A stretch of 64,000 bases of DNA from Paenibacillus xylanivorans (GCF_001280595.1 NZ_LITU01000061.1:1-64000), one strand, 5' to 3'. Positions 45,346 to 53,889 are shown, counted from the stretch's first letter. Numbers and translations are program-made. The notes: generated by a model from the sequence alone, not told the origin.

Positions 45346-45375
45346 GTAGTACCTGTCATAATAGTGCGTACTACT
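45346..45375. promoter_or_regulatory. Candidate HxlR operator in the divergent promoter
   Basis: GTAGTAC (45346-45352) and GTACTAC (45368-45374) form a perfect inverted repeat with a 15-nt spacer. The right half belongs to the 13-mer AGTGCGTACTACT, which recurs at 42918. GTACTAC-like half-sites are in keeping with known HxlR operators. Confidence 0.6.
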
Positions 45376-45431
45376 TTTTGATTTGCGTTCAGTTTATACT
45401 AACCTTACTTTGAAGTAAAGGAGATAAAAAC

Positions 45432-46346
45432 ATGAATCAAAAAACAATACGTCTGTTAATGCCACAATGGCAAGGGGGGAATAACCCTAACTACTCTTTT
45501 GGAGCAGAACTGCTTGCCTGGCTGGCTCCTGACAATGATCAACCACTGATTCAAGTGCCTGTACAAGCATATGACGGATCTCCACTAGAGAACGAGAATG
45601 GTGTAAATGGGAGAAAACAGCTAATTGAACAATTGGAGGCAGCCCAGCATATTATTCATGCGCACAAGCCTGACCGTATCGTCATGTTTGGTGGGGACTG
45701 CTTGGTCGAACAAGCCCCGTTTGCCTATTTAAACGAACGGTACAATGGAGAATTAGGCTTGATCTGGATCGATGCGCACAGTGATTTGGTAGGTTACGTG
45801 GGTTATGATAACGGACATACGCTACCACTGGGCAATCTTTTGGGAGAAGGAGATGAGGAATTCGCAAAACACGTGAAAATCCCTCTCAAACCTGAAAATG
45901 TCTTTATTGCGGGGTTAGCAACGCCTACGGAGCAAGAAAGTGAAGAGATCTCAGAAGCCTTTGAAAGATTAGGTATAACTACTGCAGAATCAGATACAGA
46001 AATGATTCAAAGACTAGGCATCAAAACAGCTGGAGCCGAAGAATTAACGCGAAGTACACAATCCATAAAAGAGTGGATCAAAGAAAGTGGCATTAAGCAT
46101 CTGGCTATTCACCTTGATCTAGATGTGCTTGATCCTAAGGCATTTCGTTCTTTATTATTTGCGAATCCTGAAGGACCTTACACCTTTTCACCTGCGGGAT
46201 CCTTGCAAATTCCTCAGCTTCTTCATCTGCTCAAAGAACTATCAGAAGAAACAGATGTCGTTGGATTAGGTATAACCGAGCATATGCCATGGGATTCGAT
46301 TAACTTGAAGAATTTGCTGGGGGAAATACCTATTTTAAATAATTAA
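45432..46346 (+). CDS. Arginase/agmatinase-family protein with altered first metal ligand
   Basis: This 304-residue ureohydrolase-fold protein would normally hydrolyse a guanidino group with a Mn pair. Five of six ligand positions are kept: Asp114, His116 and Asp118 (WIDAHSDLVG), and Asp229 and Asp231 (HLDLDVLDP). The usual His of the GGDHS motif is Cys90 (FGGDCLVEQ). A glutamine/asparagine-rich N-terminus (MPQWQGGNNPNYSFGAELLA) also differs from arginase. It may use a changed metal centre or substrate, or act as a non-canonical amidinohydrolase. AAAGGAG precedes the start. It is divergent from two HxlR genes that probably control it. Confidence 0.85.
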   Translation: MNQKTIRLLMPQWQGGNNPNYSFGAELLAWLAPDNDQPLIQVPVQAYDGSPLENENGVNGRKQLIEQLEAAQHIIHAHKPDRIVMFGGDCLVEQAPFAYLNERYNGELGLIWIDAHSDLVGYVGYDNGHTLPLGNLLGEGDEEFAKHVKIPLKPENVFIAGLATPTEQESEEISEAFERLGITTAESDTEMIQRLGIKTAGAEELTRSTQSIKEWIKESGIKHLAIHLDLDVLDPKAFRSLLFANPEGPYTFSPAGSLQIPQLLHLLKELSEETDVVGLGITEHMPWDSINLKNLLGEIPILNN

Positions 46347-46602
46347 TAATGTTATTTAAAGTGAGGTTCAACCACAGCTGAATTCACGGAAGTCATCATG
46401 AACATGTAGGGGAAAGCTGTCACAAGAGGACAAATAACGATTAGAAAAATAAGTCGCTGGTCTATGGATGTGAAATGGATGATACTGATTTGAAGCCACA
46501 AATTGGTGATGCGCGATGCCTTTTAAAAACACCAATAGTCATTCACCTACATACATTATTTCAGGACAAATGACTATTGAAGTTAGCCATGGAGGGAATC
46601 TA

Positions 46603-47058
46603 ATGTCAGTTAATGATCATTCCAATACAACACATCCTTATTGGATCGAGAACATGGGGGGAAGAGAAAGAGAAGCCATGATGTCTCATCCTGTTGTTGT
46701 GGAGGTTAGGCAAGTCGCATCCAATCAAATTGTAGTGACGTATGATCAGCCAGCGGATTTAGCATCAGCAACAAACATATCGAATTATTGGATAAGAAGT
46801 AATATGTCTAGTCCATCAGACATAGCCAGTTTAGGAATGGGAGAAGCTATTTCTAAAGAAAATACGATTCGTGCTGATCGGGGAATGATAGCTCCAATCA
46901 ATAATTCCAAAACGAGATTTGTCATAACCTTCAATGTAAACGCGACTATGGGTGTTCTTTATATTTTGCTCCCATGCTTTGTGAACTTGGAAGGAAGATC
47001 AGGATTCACTGGTGGAAATTGGGGGCCGTTAAGCAGAAATATGTTTATTGGATTGTAA
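46603..47058 (+). CDS. Uncharacterised small beta-rich protein
   Basis: I do not recognise this 151-residue protein. GGAGGG sets the ATG at 46603; the frame opens earlier at 46516 without a ribosome site. It has no signal peptide. The middle, VVVEVRQVASNQIVVTYDQP then ADLASATNISNYWIRS, looks like a bacterial Ig-type or Big-like beta-sandwich repeat. The end, FVNLEGRSGFTGGNWGPL, is glycine-rich. It is monocistronic and closed by a terminator. The 256 nt before it hold no feature I can identify. Confidence 0.65.
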   Translation: MSVNDHSNTTHPYWIENMGGREREAMMSHPVVVEVRQVASNQIVVTYDQPADLASATNISNYWIRSNMSSPSDIASLGMGEAISKENTIRADRGMIAPINNSKTRFVITFNVNATMGVLYILLPCFVNLEGRSGFTGGNWGPLSRNMFIGL

Positions 47059-47127
47059 TAAACAGTTCATCTAACGACTTGAGTATCTCATGGCGTTATA
47101 CTAGATAAGAGGGCATGAACAAGAAAT

Positions 47128-47155
47128 AAAAGTCGCCAGAAATGGCGACTTTTTA
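47128..47155 (+). terminator. Terminator of the small beta-rich gene
   Basis: AAAAGTCGCCA/TGGCGACTTTT, an 11-bp perfect stem with a GAAA loop and T-tract, almost identical to the bshB2 terminator at 27491. From here to 47305 I see nothing further. Confidence 0.9.
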
Positions 47156-47305
47156 TCAATAGCTAGGGTCAGATATCAAGTTTGCGTGTACCTTACTATA
47201 TGTTTATTATGTACCAAATCATAATTCTAGCGTTATATCATTCATATTAAATGTTTGCATAATTATCTCACAGAACGTATGAAATTCACTCTTGACCTTC
47301 AAGTA

Positions 47306-47339
47306 AAAGACTTCTATTCTGCCTCGAATAGAAGTCTTT
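47306..47339 (-). terminator. Terminator of the SIS-domain gene
   Basis: A perfect 14-bp stem (AAAGACTTCTATTC/GAATAGAAGTCTTT) with a 6-nt loop. On the minus strand it ends in TTTTACTT. Confidence 0.85.
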
Positions 47340-47405
47340 GGAGTTCCCTCAGAAATTTCCCCTTTTCCAACCGTCCAAGCAGATCGAATGAACTAAGCTT
47401 TCTTC

Positions 47406-48449
47406 TTACAGCTTGACCCAGGCGACCAGCCCATCGGGTTGATCCGGGTTAATACCATGGCGTTCAGCATTGGCAAGAGCAGCGATTTGCGAGATGAAAA
47501 TGAAAGGGATACCCCGCACCGCTGTATCAAGTGGACGATCTGTCGTGATCTCAAGGTCAAAGAGCTCCTGCGAAATGCCCTTCGCCCGATCGGCAAACGT
47601 AATAATGGTGGCTCCACGCTCCTTAATATCTCTCAACAGATTGCGCTGATGCTCAATACCACTGTCCGACAAGGCTGCGATCACTAACGTATCCGAACCC
47701 ACTGTGACCATCGGCCCGTGCCGCACATCAAGAAGGTGGTATGCGTGGGCTTGTGTCTTGGCGATTTCGGTCAAAGCGATGGCGCCCTCGGCTGCCAGTC
47801 CTTGTAGTTCACCGTCTGCAAGCAGGACCGCGTTCGTCCAGTTGAAGTCGGAGACGCGGCGGATACTGTCTTCTACACGTTCCATGTAGGCTTGGCCTTG
47901 ATGAATCGCTTCCTGCATGTCAATAATCAGGTTCTCATCTCCAGCAAGAAAAGCAGCGAGAAGGAGATTGGCCGCATACAGGTTGGTTACTGTACGGGTC
48001 TGGCAGACGCTATGGTCAAAAGCCCAGGGCAGTTCCAAAGGGAAATCGGCGCTTTTAGATAACGGCGAGTCCGTTACACAAGAGATCGTTAATAATGGAA
48101 TACGATGATCGGACTGGAGTAAACGTAGCGCTTCAACCACTTCACTGGTGCTGCCAGATCGAGACGGCGCTATGATCAGGGTGCCCTCCAACATGGGACG
48201 GTACCGATCTGCATGGAGCATTAGATCACCAGCGGCAAGTGACATTGAGGGTAGGCCAGCACGCAAACGGAAGGAAAAAGCGGCCGCTTCGCTCAAGCAA
48301 TAGCTGGACCCGGCGCCAACAAAGGTTACGGAGGTAATCGCTTGAGCTTGGACAAAGGCAGTAAACTCCGTGCGTTTGGCCAGTAAATAGTTGTAAGTCT
48401 GCTGCAAGGCCTTATATTGTTCTTTTACTTCACGATACGTCAAACTCAT
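47406..48449 (-). CDS. SIS-domain sugar-phosphate isomerase/deaminase (AgaS/GlmS-isomerase-like)
   Basis: This 347-residue cytosolic protein has two tandem SIS domains. The first carries VGAGSSYCLSEAAAF and the phosphate loop APSRSGSTSEVVEAL, and the second carries ADGELQGLAAEGAIALTEIA and LLDVRHGPMV. The RHGP segment is characteristic of GlmS-type and AgaS-type amino-sugar-phosphate isomerases. It lacks the GlmS glutaminase domain, so it would work as a ketose/aldose isomerase or deaminating isomerase on a hexosamine 6-phosphate. CGGGAGG precedes the start. It is divergent from the aldolase-kinase-transporter operon and shares its control region, which supports a shared pathway. Confidence 0.88.
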   Translation of the reverse strand: MSLTYREVKEQYKALQQTYNYLLAKRTEFTAFVQAQAITSVTFVGAGSSYCLSEAAAFSFRLRAGLPSMSLAAGDLMLHADRYRPMLEGTLIIAPSRSGSTSEVVEALRLLQSDHRIPLLTISCVTDSPLSKSADFPLELPWAFDHSVCQTRTVTNLYAANLLLAAFLAGDENLIIDMQEAIHQGQAYMERVEDSIRRVSDFNWTNAVLLADGELQGLAAEGAIALTEIAKTQAHAYHLLDVRHGPMVTVGSDTLVIAALSDSGIEHQRNLLRDIKERGATIITFADRAKGISQELFDLEITTDRPLDTAVRGIPFIFISQIAALANAERHGINPDQPDGLVAWVKL

Positions 48450-48491
48450 AAAAATACCTCCCGGGAATGATTTAGATTGATAACTTCAATT

Positions 48492-48600
48492 TTTGATCTT
48501 TTCGATCAAATATAAAGTTTAATGATTGTGTTAATCATAATTATGCCTTTATAACGCACTAAATTGCAATAGTTTTCCAAAATAATGATTGATTTAATCA
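48492..48600. promoter_or_regulatory. Three TGATY-N5-RATCA palindromes in the divergent control region
   Basis: TGATC-N5-GATCA (48494-48508), TGATT-N5-AATCA (48523-48537) and TGATT-N5-AATCA (48586-48600) have the same half-site and the same 5-nt spacing. The first and last are 92 nt apart. They lie between the isomerase gene and the aldolase operon and are good candidate operators for the DeoR regulator encoded at 50753. Confidence 0.7.
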
Positions 48601-48676
48601 AATAAAAAGATTATTATGATCACAAGCTTAAAATTATCAAATGTTTCCCAATCTCATCTGACCCGTGAAGGGAGGT

Positions 48677-48752
48677 GCAGGATCGTTCAAATCGTCGCTA
48701 TGTAGCCTGCTGATAGAGGGTACCCATTGGACCCTTGAAGCAGGAAGCGACG
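48677..48752 (+). ncRNA. Nested-hairpin structured leader of the aldolase operon
   Basis: Three nested stems occur in the expected 5' leader: CGTCGCT/AGCGACG (48693-48699 with 48746-48752), CCTGCT/AGCAGG (48706-48711 with 48739-48744) and AGGGT/ACCCT (48717-48721 with 48731-48735). Upstream GCAGG (48677-48681) could instead pair with CCTGC, giving a mutually exclusive fold. The structure ends 24 nt before the aldolase start codon and 9 nt before its GGGGGA ribosome site. It does not match a riboswitch class I know. Confidence 0.55.
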
Positions 48753-48775
48753 CAACCTTTTAAGGGGGAATAGAT

Positions 48776-49642
48776 ATGCCACTGATCTCGTCCACTGAAA
48801 TGCTGCAAACAGCTCGCAGGGACCATTACGCCATCGCTGCATTTAACGTACACACTCTGGAGATGCTTCAGGCTGTCGTTGAAGCGGCTGTGGAAACCGA
48901 ATCACCGCTGATTATTCAAACCACGGTGGGCACAGTCAACCATTTGGGTCCGGAATACATTGCCCATGCGGCTAAAACCGCAGCGGACTTGACGGATATC
49001 CCCATCGCACTTCATCTGGATCACTGCACTGATTTTTCGACAATTATCCGATGCATACGAGCAGGCTATACATCTATTATGATTGATGCATCCATGTACC
49101 CTTTTGAAGAAAACGTGAACCTAACCCGTAAAGTGATGGAAGTTGCTCAGGCATCTGGTGTAAACGTGGAGGCGGAGCTTGGCAAGGTCGGCGGCGTTGA
49201 GGACGATATTGTCGTTGAGGAACAGCATGCTTCCTTGGCCGATCCCGAAGATTGCGTACAGTTTGTTGAACGTACCGGCGTAACTACCCTTGCTCCGGCA
49301 ATCGGAACCGCGCACGGTATTTATAAGGGGCTGCCGAACATTGATTTTGAACGAATCGAAAACATTGCGAATCGAGTATCGGTTCCTTTGGTATTGCACG
49401 GTGGTTCGGGCATTCCAGCTGAACAAATTCATCGGGCGGTCGCTCTGGGGATGTCGAAAGTAAACATAGCCACAGAGCTGCGTATTGCGTTTTCTGAAGC
49501 CATCAAGGATGTATTCTTAGTTCATCCGGAAGAGAATGATCCACGCAAATACATGGCTCCGGCGAAGGAAGCGGTTAAACGGCTTGCCATGGAGAAAATG
49601 AAGTTATGCGGATGCACCGGAAGAGCCGGCGTGGCCCGATGA
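48776..49642 (+). CDS. Class II ketose-1,6-bisphosphate aldolase (tagatose- or fructose-type)
   Basis: This 288-residue zinc aldolase cleaves a ketohexose 1,6-bisphosphate into dihydroxyacetone phosphate and glyceraldehyde 3-phosphate. The motifs are IPIALHLDHC with the catalytic Asp and a Zn His near residue 83, VEAELGKVGG, GTAHGIYKG, VLHGGSGIP and SKVNIATELR. Members of this length include KbaY/GatY (tagatose) and FbaA-like enzymes. Placement with a SIS isomerase, PfkB kinase and DeoR regulator favours tagatose 1,6-bisphosphate. The start follows AAGGGGGA. It overlaps the next gene by 4 nt. Confidence 0.92.
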   Translation: MPLISSTEMLQTARRDHYAIAAFNVHTLEMLQAVVEAAVETESPLIIQTTVGTVNHLGPEYIAHAAKTAADLTDIPIALHLDHCTDFSTIIRCIRAGYTSIMIDASMYPFEENVNLTRKVMEVAQASGVNVEAELGKVGGVEDDIVVEEQHASLADPEDCVQFVERTGVTTLAPAIGTAHGIYKGLPNIDFERIENIANRVSVPLVLHGGSGIPAEQIHRAVALGMSKVNIATELRIAFSEAIKDVFLVHPEENDPRKYMAPAKEAVKRLAMEKMKLCGCTGRAGVAR

Positions 49643-50568
49643 TTACCACAGTCACGCTCCATGCGGCCATTGACCGGACGTTGTACGTTGACAAGTTTGG
49701 CGTAGGCCAAGTGCAACGGGTGATCCGAGAGGTTAACGAGCCGGGTGGCAAAGGCAATAACGTAGCCAAAGTGATTCGGCAGCTTGGCGGTCAAGTCACG
49801 GCTACAGGCATTATTGCCGGCAATAACGGTGCATTTATTGAGAGCAGTCTGACTGAACGGGGGATACGAACTGCTTTTATCCAATCCACGGGAGACTCAC
49901 GAGTCTGCCTTAACATTCTGGACGATTCCAGTGGGAGCTCTACCGAGCTGCTTGGACGGGGTCCAACCATGTTAGAGGCCGAAGCTGAAGCGATCAAGAA
50001 CAAAGTACAGGAGCTTGCCATTCAGTCCAGTGTGGTCGTCATGTCTGGAAGTTTACCCCCAGGCGCACCGGATACCCTGTACGCAGAACTGATACGCATT
50101 GTCCGTTCAGCAGGCGCGCGAGCCTTTCTGGATACTGGGGGAACAGCTTTCAACGTTGGGTTGAGTGCAGCGCCTCATTTCATAAAGCCGAATGAGCAGG
50201 AACTGGCCGAATGGCTGGGGAAGAAGCCAAGCGATGTAGGAGAATGGACCCGTGCAGCGCACATGCTGGCTGATCAGGGAATTAACGAGGTGTGCATAAC
50301 ACTCGGCAGTAACGGTGCTCTGGCCATTCTAAACGGAACAGCGTATATGGTGAAGCCGCCAGCCATTCAGCCCGTAAACACGGTAGGATGCGGGGATGCC
50401 TTTGTTGGTGGCATGGCGTATGCGGCAGAGCGCGGCGATTCGGCTGAGTCCAGGCTGCGAACGGCTGTCACGGCGGCAGCTGCCAATGCAATGTCTTCCA
50501 AAGCAGGTGACATCGACTATGGTCTTTTTGAGGAGTACGAACATCAGGTGCAGATTATTCCCTTGTGA
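49639..50568 (+). CDS. PfkB-family ketose-6-phosphate (1-phosphofructo/tagatose) kinase
   Basis: This 309-residue ribokinase-fold enzyme matches the 1-phosphofructokinase/LacC branch: MITTVTLHAAIDRTLYVD, then EPGGKGNNVAKVIRQLGG. The ATP-site signature VNTVGCGDAFVGG carries the catalytic base Asp253. Its ATG overlaps the aldolase stop codon (ATGA), indicating translational coupling, so the kinase product very probably feeds the aldolase. Tagatose 6-phosphate or fructose 1-phosphate are the candidate substrates. Confidence 0.9.
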   Translation: MITTVTLHAAIDRTLYVDKFGVGQVQRVIREVNEPGGKGNNVAKVIRQLGGQVTATGIIAGNNGAFIESSLTERGIRTAFIQSTGDSRVCLNILDDSSGSSTELLGRGPTMLEAEAEAIKNKVQELAIQSSVVVMSGSLPPGAPDTLYAELIRIVRSAGARAFLDTGGTAFNVGLSAAPHFIKPNEQELAEWLGKKPSDVGEWTRAAHMLADQGINEVCITLGSNGALAILNGTAYMVKPPAIQPVNTVGCGDAFVGGMAYAAERGDSAESRLRTAVTAAAANAMSSKAGDIDYGLFEEYEHQVQIIPL

Positions 50569-50752
50569 AGGTTGAAGGTTGTGGAAATCAGCTTCTTATC
50601 CCTCAAGTATAACCGTCAGATAGATGTTTTTCTTATGGGATGCAGTTCACTTCGGCATATTGCAATCCTTCCTTTCATCCTACACAATAGAGCTAGCACG
50701 GGCTAAAGTTAACGGATATCATACAAGCCCAGACATATTAAAGGAGAGACTT

Positions 50753-51553
50753 ATGCAATATTCAAAGGGTGAACTGCGCAGAGCACAAACATTGGAACTG
50801 ATTAAATCGCATGGAAAAATATCGCTGCTAGAGATTGTCCAAACGGTCGGCTGCTCGGAAGCAACCGCAAGGCGGGATTTGGATGTACTGGAAAAAGCGG
50901 GCGAGATTATTCGAACAAATGGGGGAGCCATTTATGAAGGGAGTCTGACTTCGGCGGTATCGGAGCTGCCTTTTGCAGCAAAACGCGATTTCAGACGGAT
51001 GGATAAGGAACGGATCGCCGCCACGGCCGCCGCCCTCGTTGAAGAGGGTGACATTATCTGCCTGACGGGAGGTACAACGACGTTCTTTATTGCGAAAGCA
51101 CTCAAAAAGCGACGTAATATTACGATTGTCACAAACGCGGTGAATATTGCTTATGAACTGGCTGATGCCGAAGATATTCAGGTCGTAGTCATTGGCGGCG
51201 TTATGCGGTCCAAAAGCTACGAATTGTGCGGTCCGCTGGCGGAAAGCGTAATCGACAAAATTAACATTACGAAAATGTTTCTCGGGGTGGACGGAGTAAC
51301 GCAGAATTTCGGCTTTACGATGCATTCCGAGCTTGAAGCCCGTATAGCCCAATTAACAATGGAACGTTCCAGCGAGGTTTATGCTGTATTCGATCAAAGC
51401 AAGGTTGAGAAAAGTGCTTTGTTTACTATTGCTCCCTTGAATCAGGTGACAGGAGTAATTACGAATAAGCAGCCGGAGGGATGGTTTGAGCAAGCGTGCA
51501 AGGAGCAGCAGATTGCTATACATACAACTACAGATCACAATGCTTCTATATAA
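50753..51553 (+). CDS. DeoR/GlpR-family transcriptional repressor
   Basis: This 266-residue regulator has an N-terminal DeoR HTH (LRRAQTLELIKSHGKISLLE, CSEATARRDLDVLEKAGEII). Its sugar-phosphate-sensing C-terminal domain contains GDIICLTGGTTTFFIAKAL, IVTNAVNIAYELA and LGVDGVTQNFGFT. It resembles AgaR/LacR-type repressors that respond to phosphorylated pathway intermediates. AAAGGAG and the ATG at 50753 define the start; the frame opens 129 nt earlier. It sits inside the operon it presumably controls through the three palindromes at 48494-48600. Confidence 0.9.
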   Translation: MQYSKGELRRAQTLELIKSHGKISLLEIVQTVGCSEATARRDLDVLEKAGEIIRTNGGAIYEGSLTSAVSELPFAAKRDFRRMDKERIAATAAALVEEGDIICLTGGTTTFFIAKALKKRRNITIVTNAVNIAYELADAEDIQVVVIGGVMRSKSYELCGPLAESVIDKINITKMFLGVDGVTQNFGFTMHSELEARIAQLTMERSSEVYAVFDQSKVEKSALFTIAPLNQVTGVITNKQPEGWFEQACKEQQIAIHTTTDHNASI

Positions 51554-51624
51554 GTACGCCTGATTCTCAAAACGGCCCTCCCTTCAGATGCTGGCTAATT
51601 TGCAGAACAAGGGAGGATATGCGA

Positions 51625-52917
51625 ATGCATTTTTCCAAGTTTATGCTGATCCTTGCGATGATTTGCGTTGTAATCGCTGAAGCGGGCTGTTCCAGTTCTT
51701 CCACTTCCAGCGGCGAACCATCTGCAGACTCGCAAGGCAAGGTGAATCTGGTCTTTTGGAGTCATCAGGAAGACGCCATAGTGGGCGCTTACAAGAAATT
51801 AATATCCAAATATCAGAGCTTACACCCCGATGTAACGATCGAGTATCAGACCTTTCCGTATGATGTATACAGCCAGAAGCTGAAAGCTTCATTCTCCGCG
51901 AAGAAACCGCCCGACATTGCCGAATTCTTCGGCACCTGGGTGCCCGAATATTCCAAGAACGACCTGCTTGTTGAGATCCCTGATAGTGAAAATGTAAAAA
52001 AAGCATACTATGATGCCCCCCTGGGGGGATATTTGCGAGACAACAAGTTATATGGGCTGCCGCTGGAATACAACATTGAGAACGGTGGCATGCTGATTCA
52101 TCCGCAAATGCTCAAAGAACAAGGCTTGGATCATCCACCCTCAAGCTGGACAGAACTTGTGGATTACGCCAAAAAACTAACTATGCGTGAAAGCGATATC
52201 ATAAAAGTGAAAGGCTTCGATTTTGTATCGGCAGACAATATTACATTCACTTTCCTATCGCTCATTTTGCAGCAGGGCGCAAGTTTTATGGGTGAAGACG
52301 GACATGTTAATTTTCACACGTCGGAGGCTCAGAAAGCCATGTCCACCTTGGTTTCACTCGTAGCTGATGACAAAGTCGCAGATTTAACCACTTTCGGTGG
52401 TGAGCTTGATACCTCTGACTATTTTTTTCAGGGGAAATCAGCGATGACCTATCGCGGCCCCTGGACAATTGCTGCGGGGCAGAACAACTATAAGGTAGAT
52501 GATTTTGAATACGTATCGGTGCCTTCCTTTACGGAGAATCCACCCGTTTTTGCTGCTGAATCCGGTTGGGGGCTTGCGGTATCAAAGCAAAGCAAACAGC
52601 AAGAGGCCGCGCTTGATTTTATCCAATTCATCTCGGAGAAGGACAACCTCTCGACATGGAATAAGGACACCTTTACCGTTCCAGCCAAAAAGGAAATTGC
52701 TGAAAACCCGGAATTCCTGAAGAACAATCCTCATTTACAGCCCTCGCTGGACATATTGGCGTTAGGTCAATGGATTGGCCCTATAGCAGACAGGGATTTC
52801 TTCTTCAAGCAGATCAACGACAATTTTCAACTGATGGCTAGTGGAAAGCAAAGTGTTGAGGACGGATTGGCGAACAGCGAACGGACGATCAACGATAATC
52901 AGGATCAACATAAGTGA
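51625..52917 (+). CDS. Sugar ABC transporter substrate-binding lipoprotein (family 1)
   Basis: This 430-residue extracellular binding protein has a hydrophobic signal ending in the lipobox AEAGC. Family features are VNLVFWSHQEDAIVGAYKKL, the YNIENGGMLIHP hinge, the DYFFQGKSAMTYRGPWTIA region and WGLAVSKQSKQQEAALDFIQ. GGGAGG favours the ATG at 51625 over one at 51619. It is followed at 15 nt by two permease genes and uses no local ATPase. It differs clearly from the binding protein at 5519 and probably delivers the oligosaccharide cut by the GH4 enzyme. Confidence 0.92.
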   Translation: MHFSKFMLILAMICVVIAEAGCSSSSTSSGEPSADSQGKVNLVFWSHQEDAIVGAYKKLISKYQSLHPDVTIEYQTFPYDVYSQKLKASFSAKKPPDIAEFFGTWVPEYSKNDLLVEIPDSENVKKAYYDAPLGGYLRDNKLYGLPLEYNIENGGMLIHPQMLKEQGLDHPPSSWTELVDYAKKLTMRESDIIKVKGFDFVSADNITFTFLSLILQQGASFMGEDGHVNFHTSEAQKAMSTLVSLVADDKVADLTTFGGELDTSDYFFQGKSAMTYRGPWTIAAGQNNYKVDDFEYVSVPSFTENPPVFAAESGWGLAVSKQSKQQEAALDFIQFISEKDNLSTWNKDTFTVPAKKEIAENPEFLKNNPHLQPSLDILALGQWIGPIADRDFFFKQINDNFQLMASGKQSVEDGLANSERTINDNQDQHK

Positions 52918-52932
52918 TAGGGGTGCTGGGGC

Positions 52933-53868
52933 ATGAGTACTGCTATATCTACCAACAAGGCGGAAAAGGTTAACCCAGCGGCAAAGTCGACAGCTTACAG
53001 GGCAAAACGAAGGTTCATCATCATCTCACTCGTACCGATCTTGCTTCTGTTCGGGGTGTTTGCATTCCTTCCCATCGCATGGAGCCTGGGCTTGTCCGCA
53101 TTCAAGTATGACCCGCTCAGCTCAAACGCGATATTCGTGGGCGCGGAGAACTATATCCGCATGTTCCAGGATTCCATATTTCTGAAGTCATTGTGGGTAA
53201 CCTTCAAATTTGTATTTATCGCTGTATTGATTAACATTGTTATTACGCTTTTGATCGCTTCAGCGATTCAGCGAGTCAGCATACCATGGCTCAAAAATGG
53301 CTTTCGGACTGTATTCTTTCTTCCGACAATCGCTCCGCTGGCGGGAACGGCCATCGTATGGAATACCATGTTCAATTACAATGACGGCTTGTTCAATATG
53401 CTGCTCGCCAAGCTGAATATGGCCCCAATCCAGTGGCTCAGTGATCCGCATTATGCGCTCTACTCCGTCATTATGATGACCTTGTGGGCTGATATTGGCT
53501 ATAACATCGTTCTTTTCATTGCCGGACTGGATTCCATCCCGGATATGTACTATGAAGCAGCGACACTGGAGGGGGCGGGCCGTTGGCATGTCTTTCTCCA
53601 CATCACACTGCCATTGCTGCGCAGAACACTGCTGTTTGTTTCCATCACGACAGTCGTTTCCTATTTTCAGGCCTTCCCACAATTTCAGATTATGACCAAG
53701 GGGGGACCCTTCAACGAAACACGTGTGCTGTCACTGCAAATTTATGAACAGGCATTCTCCAGTTCCAACATGGGGTACGCATCCGCTATGGCGACAGTGT
53801 TTCTAATGATCATCCTGCTTGTGACGCTGCTGCAACTGCGATGGGGACGCACACAATGGGAACATTGA
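52933..53868 (+). CDS. Sugar ABC transporter permease, MalF/UgpA type
   Basis: This 311-residue membrane subunit has an N-terminal cytosolic tail of about 30 residues and six helices. Its EAA loop reads YEAATLEGAGRWHVFLHITL. The ribosome site is weak (GGGG stretch), but the gap after the binding-protein gene is only 15 nt, so translation is probably coupled. It forms a heterodimeric channel with the next gene product. Confidence 0.92.
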   Translation: MSTAISTNKAEKVNPAAKSTAYRAKRRFIIISLVPILLLFGVFAFLPIAWSLGLSAFKYDPLSSNAIFVGAENYIRMFQDSIFLKSLWVTFKFVFIAVLINIVITLLIASAIQRVSIPWLKNGFRTVFFLPTIAPLAGTAIVWNTMFNYNDGLFNMLLAKLNMAPIQWLSDPHYALYSVIMMTLWADIGYNIVLFIAGLDSIPDMYYEAATLEGAGRWHVFLHITLPLLRRTLLFVSITTVVSYFQAFPQFQIMTKGGPFNETRVLSLQIYEQAFSSSNMGYASAMATVFLMIILLVTLLQLRWGRTQWEH

Positions 53869-53889
53869 GGAGAACAGGAGGAGAAGCCG

